This document shows positions 35,206 to 46,250 of a stretch of 64,000 nt of DNA, one piece after another. Source of the DNA: Ceratotherium simum simum (Eukaryota; Chordata; Mammalia; Perissodactyla; Rhinocerotidae). Position 1 is the first letter of the stretch, and every line of letters begins with the position of its first letter. The position numbers were made by a program, and so were the translations under genes. A model generated the notes under the pieces. The model ran no database searches, had not been told where the DNA came from, and saw only the letters and a list, made by a program, of their open reading frames with translations. The stretch spans positions 615,157 through 679,156 of the forward strand of contig NW_004454166.1 of assembly GCF_000283155.1 (NCBI RefSeq), read 5' to 3'.

Positions 35206-35560
35206 TTGAATTCACCATGTAATACAGGGGGAAGCTCATTTTAATGATTGCCATTAAAACATTCCCTGCCCTAACTGCATGCTATTACTAACTCGGCTTT
35301 GGTAAGGTGCGGATGCTGCTGGAACAATAAATCGATGTATGAGAGGTGTGTGCACAAGCCCCTCTCATTTAATAGCTAATCTGTTCACTGCATGTGTTTT
35401 CCTTTTAGGCTGGTATTTATGTAGAATGTCTCTTCTGAATGTCGTGTTATACTAAACTATGTGCGTTTGGTATATCGTTCTAAGTACTTTATCACTGCTG
35501 TCAGGGACTTGCATAAATTAACTGGAATTGGGGAGTAAGGAGTGGTTTCAGGCTGTCAGT
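35205..35560. promoter_or_regulatory. Unexplained AT-rich block, possible conserved element
   Basis: About 350 bases show no repeat signature. They have ATTA or TAAT cores (TTTTAATGATTGCCATTAA near 35240), ATCGAT at about 35331 and low GC content. This resembles conserved noncoding DNA in composition only. Confidence 0.2.
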
Positions 35561-36967
35561 TTTCATTCATTTATCCCACCCACATTCATTGAATATCTGT
35601 TTGCAGCCGGGCTCTGTGAGAGATCCAGCAAGGGCGCTTCTGATTATTGGGGAGCCCCAGAGGTGCATCTGTGAATTGCTTTGTGGTGCCTAAGATTAAA
35701 TGGTGATTTGCATGCAGAGTTCTTTGTAAACTGTAGAGTACGTGATAGTGGTTGCTGCTCCTGCTCGTGAAGTAGGATGAAGAGGAAGATGGCTTTCCTA
35801 GCTCAGTGCCCATCAGCTGCATTCCCAATGTCCTCAGCCCTGGGAATTCCCAGAGACAGGAGGCTAGACTGCGTACTTGAGAACCAGGGTGGGGGTAAGG
35901 TGGATGACAATGACCCCACAAAGCAGGTCAGATAGTTTGATAGATTTCGTGATTTACAGGCTTGTGTACAGTACTTTACAATTGGTCTTCACCTTAAAGG
36001 GACCAAGTCTTACAGTCCTACCTTTCGTAGCTCTTCTCTTCTCTTTTCCTCTTCCTCCTCCATAAAAAGGGAAGCATCATCCTCAAAACTAATAAATCCT
36101 CCTAGTCTACTCGAGGGACCCAATAAAGCCATGTTTTGCCAAAGTTTGGGACAAATCTCAGAGGAGACAGGGTTGTAGGTGGCCTGACAACCACGTCCTG
36201 AGAAGGTTTTTCCCTTTTCATTCTCTCTCTTTCTAAACAGAGTAAGTTCTTATTTGCTAAAGAAGGCATCTCCACTTGACGCTTGCTCCCCCACAGCTCT
36301 CCAGTATTTGCCATCTCCCTTCCAGCAGAGAGAGCCCTGGGCTGGCCTCCCAGCGGGCAGGCGGTAGTGTCTGCCTCCTTGGCTTTGTTCTCCTTCATTC
36401 TTTTTGTGTTTATCATCTATTTTTGATAAAGGTTAATGGCTTATGGATGGTGATGTAAAGTTTCCTTTTTAAATGAATTTATTTACTCTAAAACATGAGG
36501 CAGCATAAATAAAAATGGTAAATAATAACTGAGTGCTTAAAAACGGCAAAATCATGAAGTCACTATGTGACTGAATGAAGTTTGGGAAATCCTACTGTAA
36601 TATCATTTAGTGTCAACACCGAAGGTCCCTGGCATGGCCTCGGTTGGCTTCTTTTGTATCCGGGTGTGTGCATGGGCTAGGGTTTTTGTCTTCCCCGTGA
36701 GCTGGCCTAGGATCATGAGGCCCAGCCTAAAAGCAGCACTCTTGCTCAGAAGGGCTGACGTCGCTCGTGTCATGTCAGCTGCTCTTCAAGGCACATAGCT
36801 CCTGTGGGCTTCTGCTGTATCTTTATGCCATTGGAACTCTGATGGGAGAATGCCTCAAGAGTCTGTTTAAACAGCTCCCTTTCATGACCCCCACCCCTTC
36901 TGTATCAGCCTCACCTCCACTGTCTTCACCAGCTTGGACCCAGTGTTCCAGGAAAAGTGGACAGTGA

Positions 36968-37368
36968 ATGGACATACAATGGAATATTATTCAGCTTTAA
37001 AAAAGAAAATTCTGACACATGCTACAACATGGAGGAACCTTAAAAACATCACACTAAGTGAAATAAGCTATCACAGAAGGACAAATACCATATGATTCCC
37101 TTTAAATGAGGTCCCTAGAATAGTCAATTTCATAGAGACAGAAAGTAGGGTGGTGGTTGCCAGGGGCTGCGGGAAGGGGAGATGAGGAGTTAGTGTTTAA
37201 TGGGTACAGAGTTTCAATTTGGAAAGATGAAAAAGTTCTGGAGATGGACAGTCGCGATTGTTGCACAACAATGTGAATATACTTAATGCCACTGAACTGC
37301 ACACTTAAATGATTAAAATGGCAAATATTATGTTATACATGTTTTACCACAATAAAACAAGAAAGTAA
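36968..37368 (+). mobile_element. L1 LINE 3' end (L1MA/L1MB-like), 5'-truncated
   Basis: A clear sense L1 3' end: ACAATGGAATATTATTCAGC, AAATACCATATGATTCCCTT, GGTGGTTGCCAGGGGCTGCG, TAATGCCACTGAACTGCACA, then a CACAATAAAACAAGAAAG tail. About 400 bases remain and no open frame survives. Its tail ends about 930 bases before exon 3. Confidence 0.9.
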
Positions 37369-37369
37369 C

Positions 37370-37665
37370 AGTGAGCGTGATCTCCCAGCTCCACTGCCTT
37401 GGCAAGCCCTGCTCCCACCACAGGGAACCCTGTCCCTCACCTGGTTCCACTTGTCAGAGCTGTCGGTTCAAATATGGTCTCTCTCCTCCTGCCTTGCCCC
37501 GCACAGGCCCTGCACTGAGCCCTCGGCCGTGGAGTATTGTGGTGACTTAGGTGTCTGTTGTACCTCTTCTGGAAACAATGGGCTTCCTGAGAGCAGCCTC
37601 CACCCCACCCTTCCCCATGTCCCCATGCAGGCCCTGCACACAGTGAGTCTTTATGATCAAAGCAA
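37370..37665 (+). mobile_element. Possible L2 LINE tail
   Basis: Sense L2-like tail directly after the L1: GGGCTTCCTGAGAGCAGCC and GCCCTGCACACAGTGAGTCT. It is weak. Confidence 0.4.
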
Positions 37666-38302
37666 GTGACCCTTTTTACTCGGCAGCCCGATTGTAGCGT
37701 CCTAACATCCGTCTTTCAGCCACCACTGGCCTCTTGGGAGTGAGCAGCAGCTGGAATGAGTGTCCCCTGTCTGGGCCCTCATCTAGACAGGCCGTCCCTC
37801 TCAGCCCACACCAGAGTCCGGCCTGGTCATCCTCTCCAGAAGATGAAGAGCTTTCCTTCCTTACTCAGAAATGAAACTGGACATCTGCTCTCAGTCTCTC
37901 AGATGTGCTCAGTCTGTAAAGCTATCTGTAAAGCTCTGTCTGGGTGAGAGCTCCGTCTGTTCTAGGCGGTGTCGAACCACACCTGGAACACCACGTGCAC
38001 GCCTGGGCCCCGCCTGTGAAGACTGTGATAGACTCCCGGATAGTGACAGTGAGACTCTGTTCCGTCCTCAGGGCCGTGGAGCTGAGAGCTCTGTGAGGGA
38101 GCCTTGCCCAGTACGAGCAGAGACGCTGCCTTCAAGGGGCGGGGAAGGCCAGTTAAACACAGAAAGGGGCCAGTTCCTGTGCAGTCCTCACCTCCTTGGC
38201 TGGCGGCCCTGAACTCCTCTGGGTGTCACCTGGCAGATCCCAGGTGAGGAAGTGTGTGCTGTGCATCCATTACATCTCTGCTTCCTTCCTTTTTGCCTGC
38301 AG

Positions 38303-38518
38303 AATTTCAGAGGCAGGAAAGTGTCCGGTCCCAGCACAAAGGCATCCAATTATACGACACCCCTTATGAGCCCGAGGGCCAGAGTGTCGACTCAGACTCG
38401 GAGAGCACGGTCAGCCCCCGACTGCGGGAGAGCAAGCTGCCCCAGGATGACGACAGGCCCGCCGACGAGTATGACCAGCCCTGGGAGTGGAACCGGGTCA
38501 CCATCCCAGCTCTGGCAG
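38303..38518 (+). CDS. SHB: SHB exon 3 (phosphotyrosine-motif region), partial CDS
   Basis: The exon is 216 nt long, after TTTTTGCCTGCAG and before GTAAGG. Two bases complete a Glu codon, 71 codons follow (FQRQESVRSQHKG to VTIPAL plus Ala), and one base is left, so both flanking introns are phase 1. It encodes KGIQLYDTPYEPEG, an acidic serine stretch (SVDSDSEST), the charged PQDDDRPADEYDQPWEW, and the hydrophobic NRVTIPAL. YDTP and YDQP continue the YxxP series begun in exon 2. In the family these tyrosines are kinase substrates and docking sites for other SH2 proteins. The exon is symmetric, so its loss would keep the frame while removing the YDTP and YDQP sites. Sequence and frame are intact. 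The longer ATG-started frame at 38254 overlaps it in the true frame but reads through both splice sites. Confidence 0.97.
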
Positions 38519-39284
38519 GTAAGGAGCCAGTGGTCCTGCACGGAGGCGGCCACTGACCCGCACCTGGCGCTCGCCTTTGGGAAAGGCAGGCAGTCACTGG
38601 TCCCTGCCTGCCCAGGTAAACCACAGGACTTCACTTGATAACCCAGCTGGGCTGTCCTCTCCTCTAGTACAGCTGGGCCCCCAGAGGTGATGGGGTCCTG
38701 GAGGGAAGGGAGGCCGGGCCGGGGGAAATCCCGGGTCTGGCTTCCAGGGTTTGGTTCCAGTCTCCCCAGCCCTCAGAGATGGCCCAGACGATCTCATTGT
38801 CTGACTCGGTCTTGGTCCTGTTGGTAATGCTCTAGTTCACTAAAGCCAAGATTTCAGATTTCGGAAGGAATTTTCTTAGAAACAATCTGCAGAGCAGCAC
38901 CTACTGGGACTGAGGGAGGCCGACACTTCCTCTGGTTGTACGGCTGCGACAGACCTGCATGTGTCCAGGGCTGCTGCCTTTCCTCCCCCAGCCTCAGCGT
39001 GAACCCAGTCACAGGGCACAGGCCCTGGGCACGTCCTGACCTCAGGGGCTGACCCTCCCCCTGGCAGGAGCCCCTTGGATGACGCAGGTGCCTCCCCTCC
39101 ACCCCGCTCTGAGACTGGTTTTCTAGAATCCAAGTATCCGTCACAGTAACCCCTCTCCCACAGCCTTTTGGAAAGCAGTCTGCCACCTGTGTCACAGGTC
39201 TTAACCTGTGTTCACACTCTTCAGTTCTAATCCCAGTCCTCAGGATCCATGCCAAGGTTAGGATCTGAAGTTCAGAAAAGACAT

Positions 39285-39520
39285 TGTTTATGATCCGATG
39301 GAGAACAGCTTGCTTATCCAGCAAACGGGGAGTGGTTAAATGGAACATCGTGCAGCCACTAAAAAGTGATGTTGACAAAGAGTTTACAACAACCTAGGGA
39401 AATGCTTATGTTAATGTTAAAGGGTGAAAAGCCAGATGCAAAAAATTTCTTACGTGTCAGTTCAGGCATGTGAAAAGAGAGACATTGAGTGACAAATTTT
39501 AATTCTTACCACACTGAAGG
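39285..39520 (+). mobile_element. L1M LINE 3' fragment
   Basis: Sense L1M text: GGAGTGGTTAAATGGAACAT, CGTGCAGCCACTAAAAAGTG, then TAAAGGGTGAAAAGCCAGAT. Confidence 0.65.
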
Positions 39521-39589
39521 TCATAAAGGGAGGGTTTTTATTTTTAATTTAAGATTCATTTTGCCTGAAAACTTCCTTTTTCATGCACA

Positions 39590-39990
39590 ACTAGCTCCTT
39601 CCTCCCTTTGTAGCCCCTAGCAGGGACGCCTCTGCCCTGCCCCCATCCTGATCCCCTTAATTGATGGTCTGGCCATTCCAGCACATACCACTCACAGTTC
39701 CTTGGACATAGCATGCTCCAGGCAAATCCCATTCCTTCTGCCTAAATGCCCTTCCTTGCCGTATCCTATCCGGAAAATTCCTGTGCCTTCTTTGAGGCCC
39801 AGCTCAAACGTTGCCATCTCTGTGAGCCCTCCCTAGTACACAGCCATGCATCCCACGGGCTTCCTTATTGCCTCTCGGGGCCTGTTGAGTTTCCTGCACC
39901 CAGCCCTGGTGGAACATTTCTCTCCCCAAAGGGAGTTAGTTCTGTAGGTGCTGTGAGTGCCTGGCTGAGAGCCTGAGACGAGAGTAGTTG
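39590..39990 (+). mobile_element. L2 LINE fragment
   Basis: Sense L2: TTCCTTCTGCCTAAATGCCC, AAATTCCTGTGCCTTCTTTG, AGGCCCAGCTCAAACGTTGC, then CTGTGAGCCCTCCCTAG. Confidence 0.6.
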
Positions 39991-40346
39991 TGTGGCTCTG
40001 AAGGTCCTTGGTCACCTCAGGTCTCTCCTGTGCATTTCACAGCCTCCTCTCTTCCCTTGGCACAAGGACTGTCCCCATCCCCGGCATGGCTGATAAGGGG
40101 CTATGCTCCTCCCAGGTTTGAGAGGAGCTAGGATGAAGCTACTGCCATCCGACAGCTTGCTCTTGGCAAATGCCAGTTTAATGAAAGGGCTGAAGGGGCT
40201 CATGTGACAACTCTCCCAGACACCGAGGGCCCATGGCACAAGATAGCACTGTAGAACAGGTGTGAGGTCTCACCCTCACCTGGATGGACCACCTGCAGGT
40301 CACTCAAGGGCTGTGTTCCTTTGATGCTGCAGTCTAGTCTGGTGCC

Positions 40347-40507
40347 TTGCTGCTCAAAATGTGGTCTCTGGACCAGCAGCATTGCCTCACCTGGGAGCTG
40401 GTGAGAAATGCAGGGTCTCAGGCCCCATCCCAGACCTACAGGGTCAGAATCTGTTTTAACAAGACCCCAGGTGATTCGTGTGCACGTTAAAGTGAAGAAC
40501 ACTCACC
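40347..40507 (+). mobile_element. MER5A (hAT-Charlie nonautonomous DNA transposon)
   Basis: Sense MER5A: TGCTCAAAATGTGGTCTCTG, GACCAGCAGCATTGCCTCAC, GAAATGCAGGGTCTCAGGCC, then AACAAGACCCCAGGTGATTC. It is nearly full length and has no coding capacity. Confidence 0.88.
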
Positions 40508-42889
40508 CTACAGGACGTCATCTCTTCAGAAGGCTCTCAGGCCAGAACTTGCCCACTTCTACCCAAAGGTGGTTTGAGAACTTCTGTACCTTTGGTTTTT
40601 CACAAAAGATCACAGGGCCTTATTGTCTCCGAATAAGTTTCTGAGCCGCAAGTGTCCCTTCTGGACTTGGTTTTAAGTCACTGCGTTGCTATCACAAGTG
40701 TTGTTATAGGTCGACTTCTTAGGCTGCTGATGGAAGGCAGACTCAGAATCCCGTCCCCGTCTGTGTCTCATCCAGCTGCTCCCCTCTGCGCATCCTGCTC
40801 CGGAGCGTACCCCGCTGGTGCTTTTCCCAAGAAGCTTTAGGCTCGGTTCTGGTTTCTGGGACGTAGAAGGAAGCTGTGCCCTCGGGCTGGAGGTGGGCTG
40901 TGAGCACTGGCCTTTGTCGTGACCGGATCCCTCCACGTGTCTGTGGTCAGAGCCCGTCGCGTGTGGCGTTGGCGGGCGAGGGGCGCCCTCCCGTTTCCTG
41001 GCCCAGAGAGGAGACGGAGTGAGAGGTGGATGGGCCTCCTCTCACGTAATGAAGACCAGTCGAGGCAGCTCGATTGGACTGCTGAGGTGCTGCCACGGCC
41101 CCATCTGTAAACCCAGAAGTGCGGCTGCTCAGGAGCGGAGGCTGATGTTCCCGCTGAGTGAACAGTTTGTGTGCACGTGCTCACGTGTGTGTAGGCACAC
41201 ACAGGCTTTAGCAGGTCGTTGGTGTTGTCAGGGAGTGAGACAGTGCTTGGCCAGACCCTGCCCTCCTTATTGCAAGAGCTGTTTGAAATGTACCACAGTT
41301 TTTCTGGGCTCGGGGGAGCCTGGGGTGCAGGATCCATACATAGCTGGGGAACATCTGTGTGGGATAAAGTTGGCTGGACAAAATTCTTACCATCTCTTTC
41401 CACCCGTTATGTTCTCTGATTCTGCATGTTTAGCCTGGATGAGGAAACCTGGGCGGGGAAATTAGTCCGTGTTTTCAAGTTTCCAAGGCTGTGGGGTGTG
41501 AGGAACCCCCAAAGGGCAGAGCTAGGCCCCCCAAGGATGAGTCACAGGGATTTAGGGCCCAGGTGAGTGGTGAGAACTTCAGTTACATCTGGAAGTGTCT
41601 CTGAGCTCCCCCTCACTGGGAATTGGTGAGCAGAAGCTTGAACGAGGTGGGACTGGTGTTGGGGGGCTCTGCCCAGTGGCGGGAGGTTGGCCTGTGGCCA
41701 CCTCCAGGGTGCTTCATGCCTCCTTCCATCGGGACCCCAGCGTGTCGGTCAGAGACTGGGAGGAAGGAAGGCCTCTGAGTTACCCACGATTCAGTCTATG
41801 AAGCAAGTGCTTTCCGCCTTCCAAAGTGCCGTCCTGCCTTGCTTTTGTGAAAGGGGGCGCTTCTCAAGGGAGGCAGTGGCGCTCTCCACAGAAGGAGCCC
41901 CTCGCGACCAGTGGCTCCAGACGAGCCATTTGGGAAGTCAGACCCTTCCCATCTCAACTAGACTCGGGCCTGCATCCTCAGGAAGGCTCAGTTATCACTT
42001 CCCTGTTGTGAAAACAGTTCTTGCAGGGTATGAGGTGGTCCTGGCTTCTTGGGAATGAGAGTCTTCCCTTCTCTCAGAATTCTGTGGCCAGGTCAATGAG
42101 AAATACCACGAGCTCTCCCAAAAGCCCTGGGCCTTCATTGCCTGCTCTCCCTCCAGGAAGCTGAGTGTGGCCTCAGCCAGAACCCCCGCCCACACCCACC
42201 CAGCGCCAGAGTCCCATCCCACACACATGGCCTTTGTGGACCCCAGCCCCCAGGACAGATGCTCGGTCAGGTTTCACCGCCGCTGCAGGGAACAGGCTGC
42301 AGCCCCGCCATCCACGGAGTGGTGGTGTGGCTTCCATCAAGCTGTCAGCCCGTTCCCGCCCGGCAGACACCTGCCTTCAGAGCTGGCTGGACGCAGTTAC
42401 CGGCCTGCATTGCCTCATCCCTTGGGAGTCTTGACAGCAACGAATTACGAGGCCGGCAGGTGGGTCTAGAAATGGCCTTCCTACCTGGCTCCCGGCCCTC
42501 AGATGCAGCTCTGGGCCCACACAAGGGCTCTCTGGAGCTCCCTGGCCAGTGTGGAGCAGGAGAGGCAGCCTGGGTGATTCCTCACTGTCTCCAGGTGGCA
42601 CGGGTTGGTATGGAGGGTCTGACCAGCCTCTGGGCTTTGTGGCACGGATTGTGAGATGGATAAATGAATGGAGGTGGCCACACAGGGAGGGCTGAGGAGC
42701 TGCATGGCTAACCTGGAGAAGCAGACCCGGCTCAGGGTGGCAGATCAGTGTCTTCACATCTCTGAGTGGCCTCCTGGAGGACAGGGATTGAACTGTCCTG
42801 GGTACCTCTGTTCCCTCACCTGGGAAATGTGCCCACTGCAGAGGGTCCTGGTGAGGCTTAAAGGGCACTGCAGCAGGAAAGTGCTGGTG

Positions 42890-43095
42890 TTCCCTGAGCA
42901 CTTTCTGTGTGCATTATCTCATGTCATCCTCACAACCATCCTATGGGAGACTAGCTTCCTCCTTTTACAGATAAGGAGACTGAGGTCCACAGAGAAGAAA
43001 TAACATGGCTGGGGGCCTGTAGCTAGTCAGCCGCAGAGTGGGGATTTGAACCCGCGAAGCCTGAAGCCTGGCTCCAGAGTCAGAGCTTCTGGGCT
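42890..43095 (-). mobile_element. MIR SINE, full length
   Basis: One of the best preserved MIRs here, antisense: TTTCTGTGTGCATTATCTCA, CTTTTACAGATAAGGAGACT, ATTTGAACCCGCGAAGCC, then CCTGGCTCCAGAGTC. Confidence 0.9.
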
Positions 43096-43374
43096 CCCTG
43101 CTGCTAACCAAGATGCTGCATAGATATGGTTGGAGCTGGCCCTCCCAGGGCCCACGGGAATGTCACGTGCCTTCCATTGCCCTTGTACCAATTTCTCCCT
43201 GCGTCTGCAGCTGGGAGGGTGCGTTGCTGGGGCATGTTTTCCCGCTTAGAATGGTTCCAGCTGAGGATTTTGTAGGAGCCAAGCTCTGGAGGTTCATGCC
43301 TGCACGGGGGTGATCAGAGCCATCCCTCGGCTTGGTCCTGCTCTGCTACCACTCAGCACAGGGAGGGCCCTCAC

Positions 43375-43460
43375 ACCCCCTTGTCCAGCTGGGGAAACTG
43401 AGGCCCAGAGAGGGGAAGGGAACTGCTGGAGGCCTCATAGCAGAGCCAGTCAGGCCATAC
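43375..43460 (-). mobile_element. MIR SINE core fragment
   Basis: Antisense core: GGGGAAACTGAGGCCCAGAG, then CATAGCAGAGCCAGTCAGGC. Confidence 0.65.
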
Positions 43461-43749
43461 ACAGAAGACAGATCAGCGTTTCCTTTTACTCTAGTGAGTA
43501 GAGTTAAAAAGCTACGTCCTTAGTGATTTGCAGTTGCCTCTGAGAAGCAAGTGGTCGGAGTGCTTGCTCGAGGAGGCAGGTGGCAGGAGAGCGTGAGGGC
43601 TCCCTCCAGATCTTGTCGAGAGACAGTCACTTCATTTTCGACTCACCGTCTGAAGATTTGTCTCTGTCGGAGCTACTTTTCAGGCAATGTCCTGGGTTCA
43701 CCCAGCAACCGGTCTGCCTCCTGGCAAAGAAGACACATATGACTCAGTG

Positions 43750-43990
43750 CTGAACACAGTTATTTTTTTTAAAGATTTTATTTATTTATTTTTTTCCCCT
43801 TAAAGCCCCAGTAGATAGTTGTACATCATAGCTGCACATCCTTCTAGTTGCTGTATGTGGGACGCGGCCCCAGCATGGCCGGAGAAGCGGTGCGTCGGTG
43901 CGCGCCCGGGCTCCGAACCCGGGCCGCCAGCAGCAGAGCGCGAGCACCCAACCGGTAAGCCATGGGGCCGGCCCTGAACACAGTTATTTT
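43750..43990 (-). mobile_element. ERE SINE with perfect 17-bp target-site duplication
   Basis: The element is at about 43767-43973, on the - strand: a poly(T)-rich start, AAGCCCCAGTAGATAGTTGT, a GCTGTATGTGGGACGCGGCC block, and the tRNA-like head ending CATGGGGCCGGCCC. The flanks CTGAACACAGTTATTTT (43750-43766 and 43974-43990) are identical, which proves insertion by target-primed reverse transcription. EREs are specific to perissodactyls. The head keeps recognisable pol III A- and B-box-like sequence. Confidence 0.95.
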
Positions 43991-44079
43991 GGGTGGTCGT
44001 CTGTCTTCCCCACTAGCTCCTTGGCGAGTTTCTCTGCCCTAGAAAGCCCAGGACCGTGTCCTGGCTTGTGTGTCGGGAG

Positions 44080-44245
44080 CCAATGGGACAGTAGAAGGAA
44101 TCAGACAATCCAAGTTCATGTGTCAGCTCCAGCACTTACCCGCTGTGGGAGCTCAGACGGACTGTTCCATCTCCCTGAGCCTTAGTTTTCCCATCTGTAA
44201 AATGGGGATAGTCATAAGCCTTGTCACACTGAATCTCTGTGATCA
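44080..44245 (+). mobile_element. MIR SINE
   Basis: Sense MIR: CAGCTCCAGCACTTACCCGC, CTTAGTTTTCCCATCTGTAA, AATGGGGATAGTCATAAGCC. Confidence 0.85.
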
Positions 44246-44644
44246 GGGGAAAAGATCTGGATGAAAAGCCTTTTAAGCCCTAAAGGGTCACGCATGAGAG
44301 AATGGTTGTCGGTGTTCAGGGAAGGCTTGCTGTATTAAATAAAATTTAATATTAAAACAGTACTGCAAAAGAGGTACTTAGAGGGCACAGAGGACCCATT
44401 TACAAAGCTCTTCCCCAGTTATGCCTGGCAGTGAGAAGCATGGATGGTATGGAAAGCAACACTTCCACAATGGAAATCCTAAATCTCTATTCCAGCAATA
44501 GATCTAACCATGAGCCACTGGTTCTTCCATTCTTTAGTCAGTCCATCCCGAGGATTGGGCCACCGGTCCCTGGGTGTGAGGGAGTCCTCACTGCCTTTCT
44601 CGCTTCTGTCCTCCTCCGGTTCTGGCTGTGACACGTTTGTGGAT

Positions 44645-44826
44645 TGGTTTGCCCAGAGCATGCATCAGAATCGCCTGGAGGAAGCATTAAACAGATTGCT
44701 GGGTCCCACCCCCAGGGCTCCTGATTCAGTAGGTTCTGGGGATGAGGGATGAGAATTTGCATTTCTAACAAGGTCCCAGGTGTTACTGATGCTGCTCATC
44801 TGGGGACCCCACTTGGGGAACCTGGA
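44645..44826 (-). mobile_element. MER5A-like hAT DNA transposon
   Basis: Antisense MER5: AGAGCATGCATCAGAATCGC, GCTGGGTCCCACCCCCAGGG, CTGATTCAGTAGGTTCTGGG, TTTGCATTTCTAACAAGGTC, then TGATGCTGCTCATCTGGGGA. Confidence 0.88.
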
Positions 44827-45264
44827 GCATACTCAGTACATACCATGTGTTAGGTGCTGGGGTCAGGGTGGAGTTAGGGAGGGGATGTCACAGCTCGGCC
44901 AGAGTGGTATCAATGCCACCTTCTCCAGGAAGCCTGACCAGTCCCTTCCCCACCCTCGTCACAGGTTGGGCTGGGACCCTTCTGTGCTCCTACCATATCC
45001 TGTATGGGTGTGCAGTCATTTATTCTGGAACAGCCAGGTACACACTTGTTATGGTCAGATTGGGGGTGTGTCGGTCACCCCTTAGCCAGGCACCCTCTTA
45101 CTTTTTGACACCGTCCCAGCCTCATCAAGCGAGGCTGCAGGGGCAGAGAAAGGGAAAATAAAGTTCCAGGTGTGTCTATTTCCTAAACAGTTGTGAGTCA
45201 TGCCTGAGCCAGCTAGTTGGCTAATTTAAAATAATCCTATTAAGGTAAGCGAGGGATGGGAGAA

Positions 45265-45475
45265 AGACAGGAAATTAACATTTAGTGAACACCAGTTATG
45301 ATGCTGGCATGGGCTAACCCTATGATGCCCTGCAGGTGGGTGTGGTTTCATTGTCATCACACAGGTGACAATGCTCAGGCTCAGAGAGGGTGAGCAACTT
45401 ACCCAGAGTCACACAGCTAATGAACTCGGGTCAGTCCAACTGCAAAGCCTCTGCTCTCTCCACTGCTGCATTGAC
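45265..45475 (-). mobile_element. MIR SINE, nearly full length
   Basis: Antisense MIR: ACATTTAGTGAACACCAG, a CTCAGGCTCAGAGAGGGTGA core, then GCAACTTACCCAGAGTCACA. Confidence 0.85.
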
Positions 45476-45884
45476 ATCTTGAGTGTGGAAAGGGCAGGTC
45501 TGAACGTTCGCTTATGCTGCTGCGAGGTGGCTTGGGTCGTTGTGGAGGCAGAAGCAGTTGTGCCCACTCCGTGCTCACCTCATGACTTGTCACTGTCACC
45601 ATCAAACGCAAGTGCTCTGAAGCTGGTAGGGCTGACGCTGTGTGCGTCATTCCCGGCCGCAGGCTTGCTGTTCCCACGGAGCCCCGTGACTCATCTCGTG
45701 CACTCGGAATGAACAGGCTCGGCCTCTGCAGAAGGTTCCTCTGGGATCTTAGCCCTGCCACCAGCACCAGGTGCACCCAGCCACGTGCCACCTCCTCCTC
45801 ACCATGGGCCCCACTGGGGATCCCATGATGCCTCCTGCCGCTGCACAGCCTCCCAGAATGCCTTGGGCCTGGGAGGAAATTGAC

Positions 45885-46250
45885 AATTGTGTTTGGACTG
45901 GGAGGTTTTTGCTGTGTAATGAGTAACAGTTGTAATTAATGTTTAACACGTGTGAACAGCAGGTCTGCAGAGAAAGGGGGGTTTAAAGGAGAGGACTGGG
46001 ATCACTCACTTCCTTTGGCTAATGTGTTACTGACAGACAGGTTTTTCCAGTTGGTTTTTCTATTTGACAGATGAATGAATTCATTTAGTAACCTAAAAAA
46101 AAAGAAAGAAAGCAAAACACTGGCGTTTAATAGCTTTGGTTTATCTGCTAATTATATTGATAGATAGAAATGTTCCTTCAAGTGCCTTTCGCTCCTGTGT
46201 GGAAAAACACAAAGAAATGATAGGAGGTCTTTGCTCTCCTATTTGGCAGG
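45885..46250. promoter_or_regulatory. Unexplained AT-rich block, possible conserved element
   Basis: No repeat signature is visible. It contains TTGTAATTAATGTTTAACAC (near 45930), a GAATGAATTCATTTAG palindrome-like stretch near 46073, and CTGCTAATTATATTGATAG near 46147. These are homeodomain-type cores. Function is a guess. Confidence 0.25.

Larger units (their letters stand above)
1824..38302 (+). other. SHB: SHB intron 2 (36.5 kb)
   Basis: The intron runs from donor GTAAGC to an acceptor TTTTTGCCTGCAG and is phase 1. Recognised contents are listed separately. I see no gene or clear repeat in these stretches over 300 bases: 1825-2810, 5020-6160, 6290-6995, 7180-7730, 8740-9410, 10930-11330, 11665-12055, 12310-13025, 13425-14480, 15860-16470, 16510-16835, 17980-18555, 18905-19585, 20135-22690, 23465-25330, 26305-27540, 28390-28955, 29370-30125, 30435-31995, 32615-33005, 33545-34685, 35565-36965 and 37665-38300. 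No ERE was found in this intron. Confidence 0.9.

Noticed and set aside
43900..43973. tRNA-like sequence on the - strand
   Set aside because: It is the head of the ERE flanked by the 17-bp target-site duplication.
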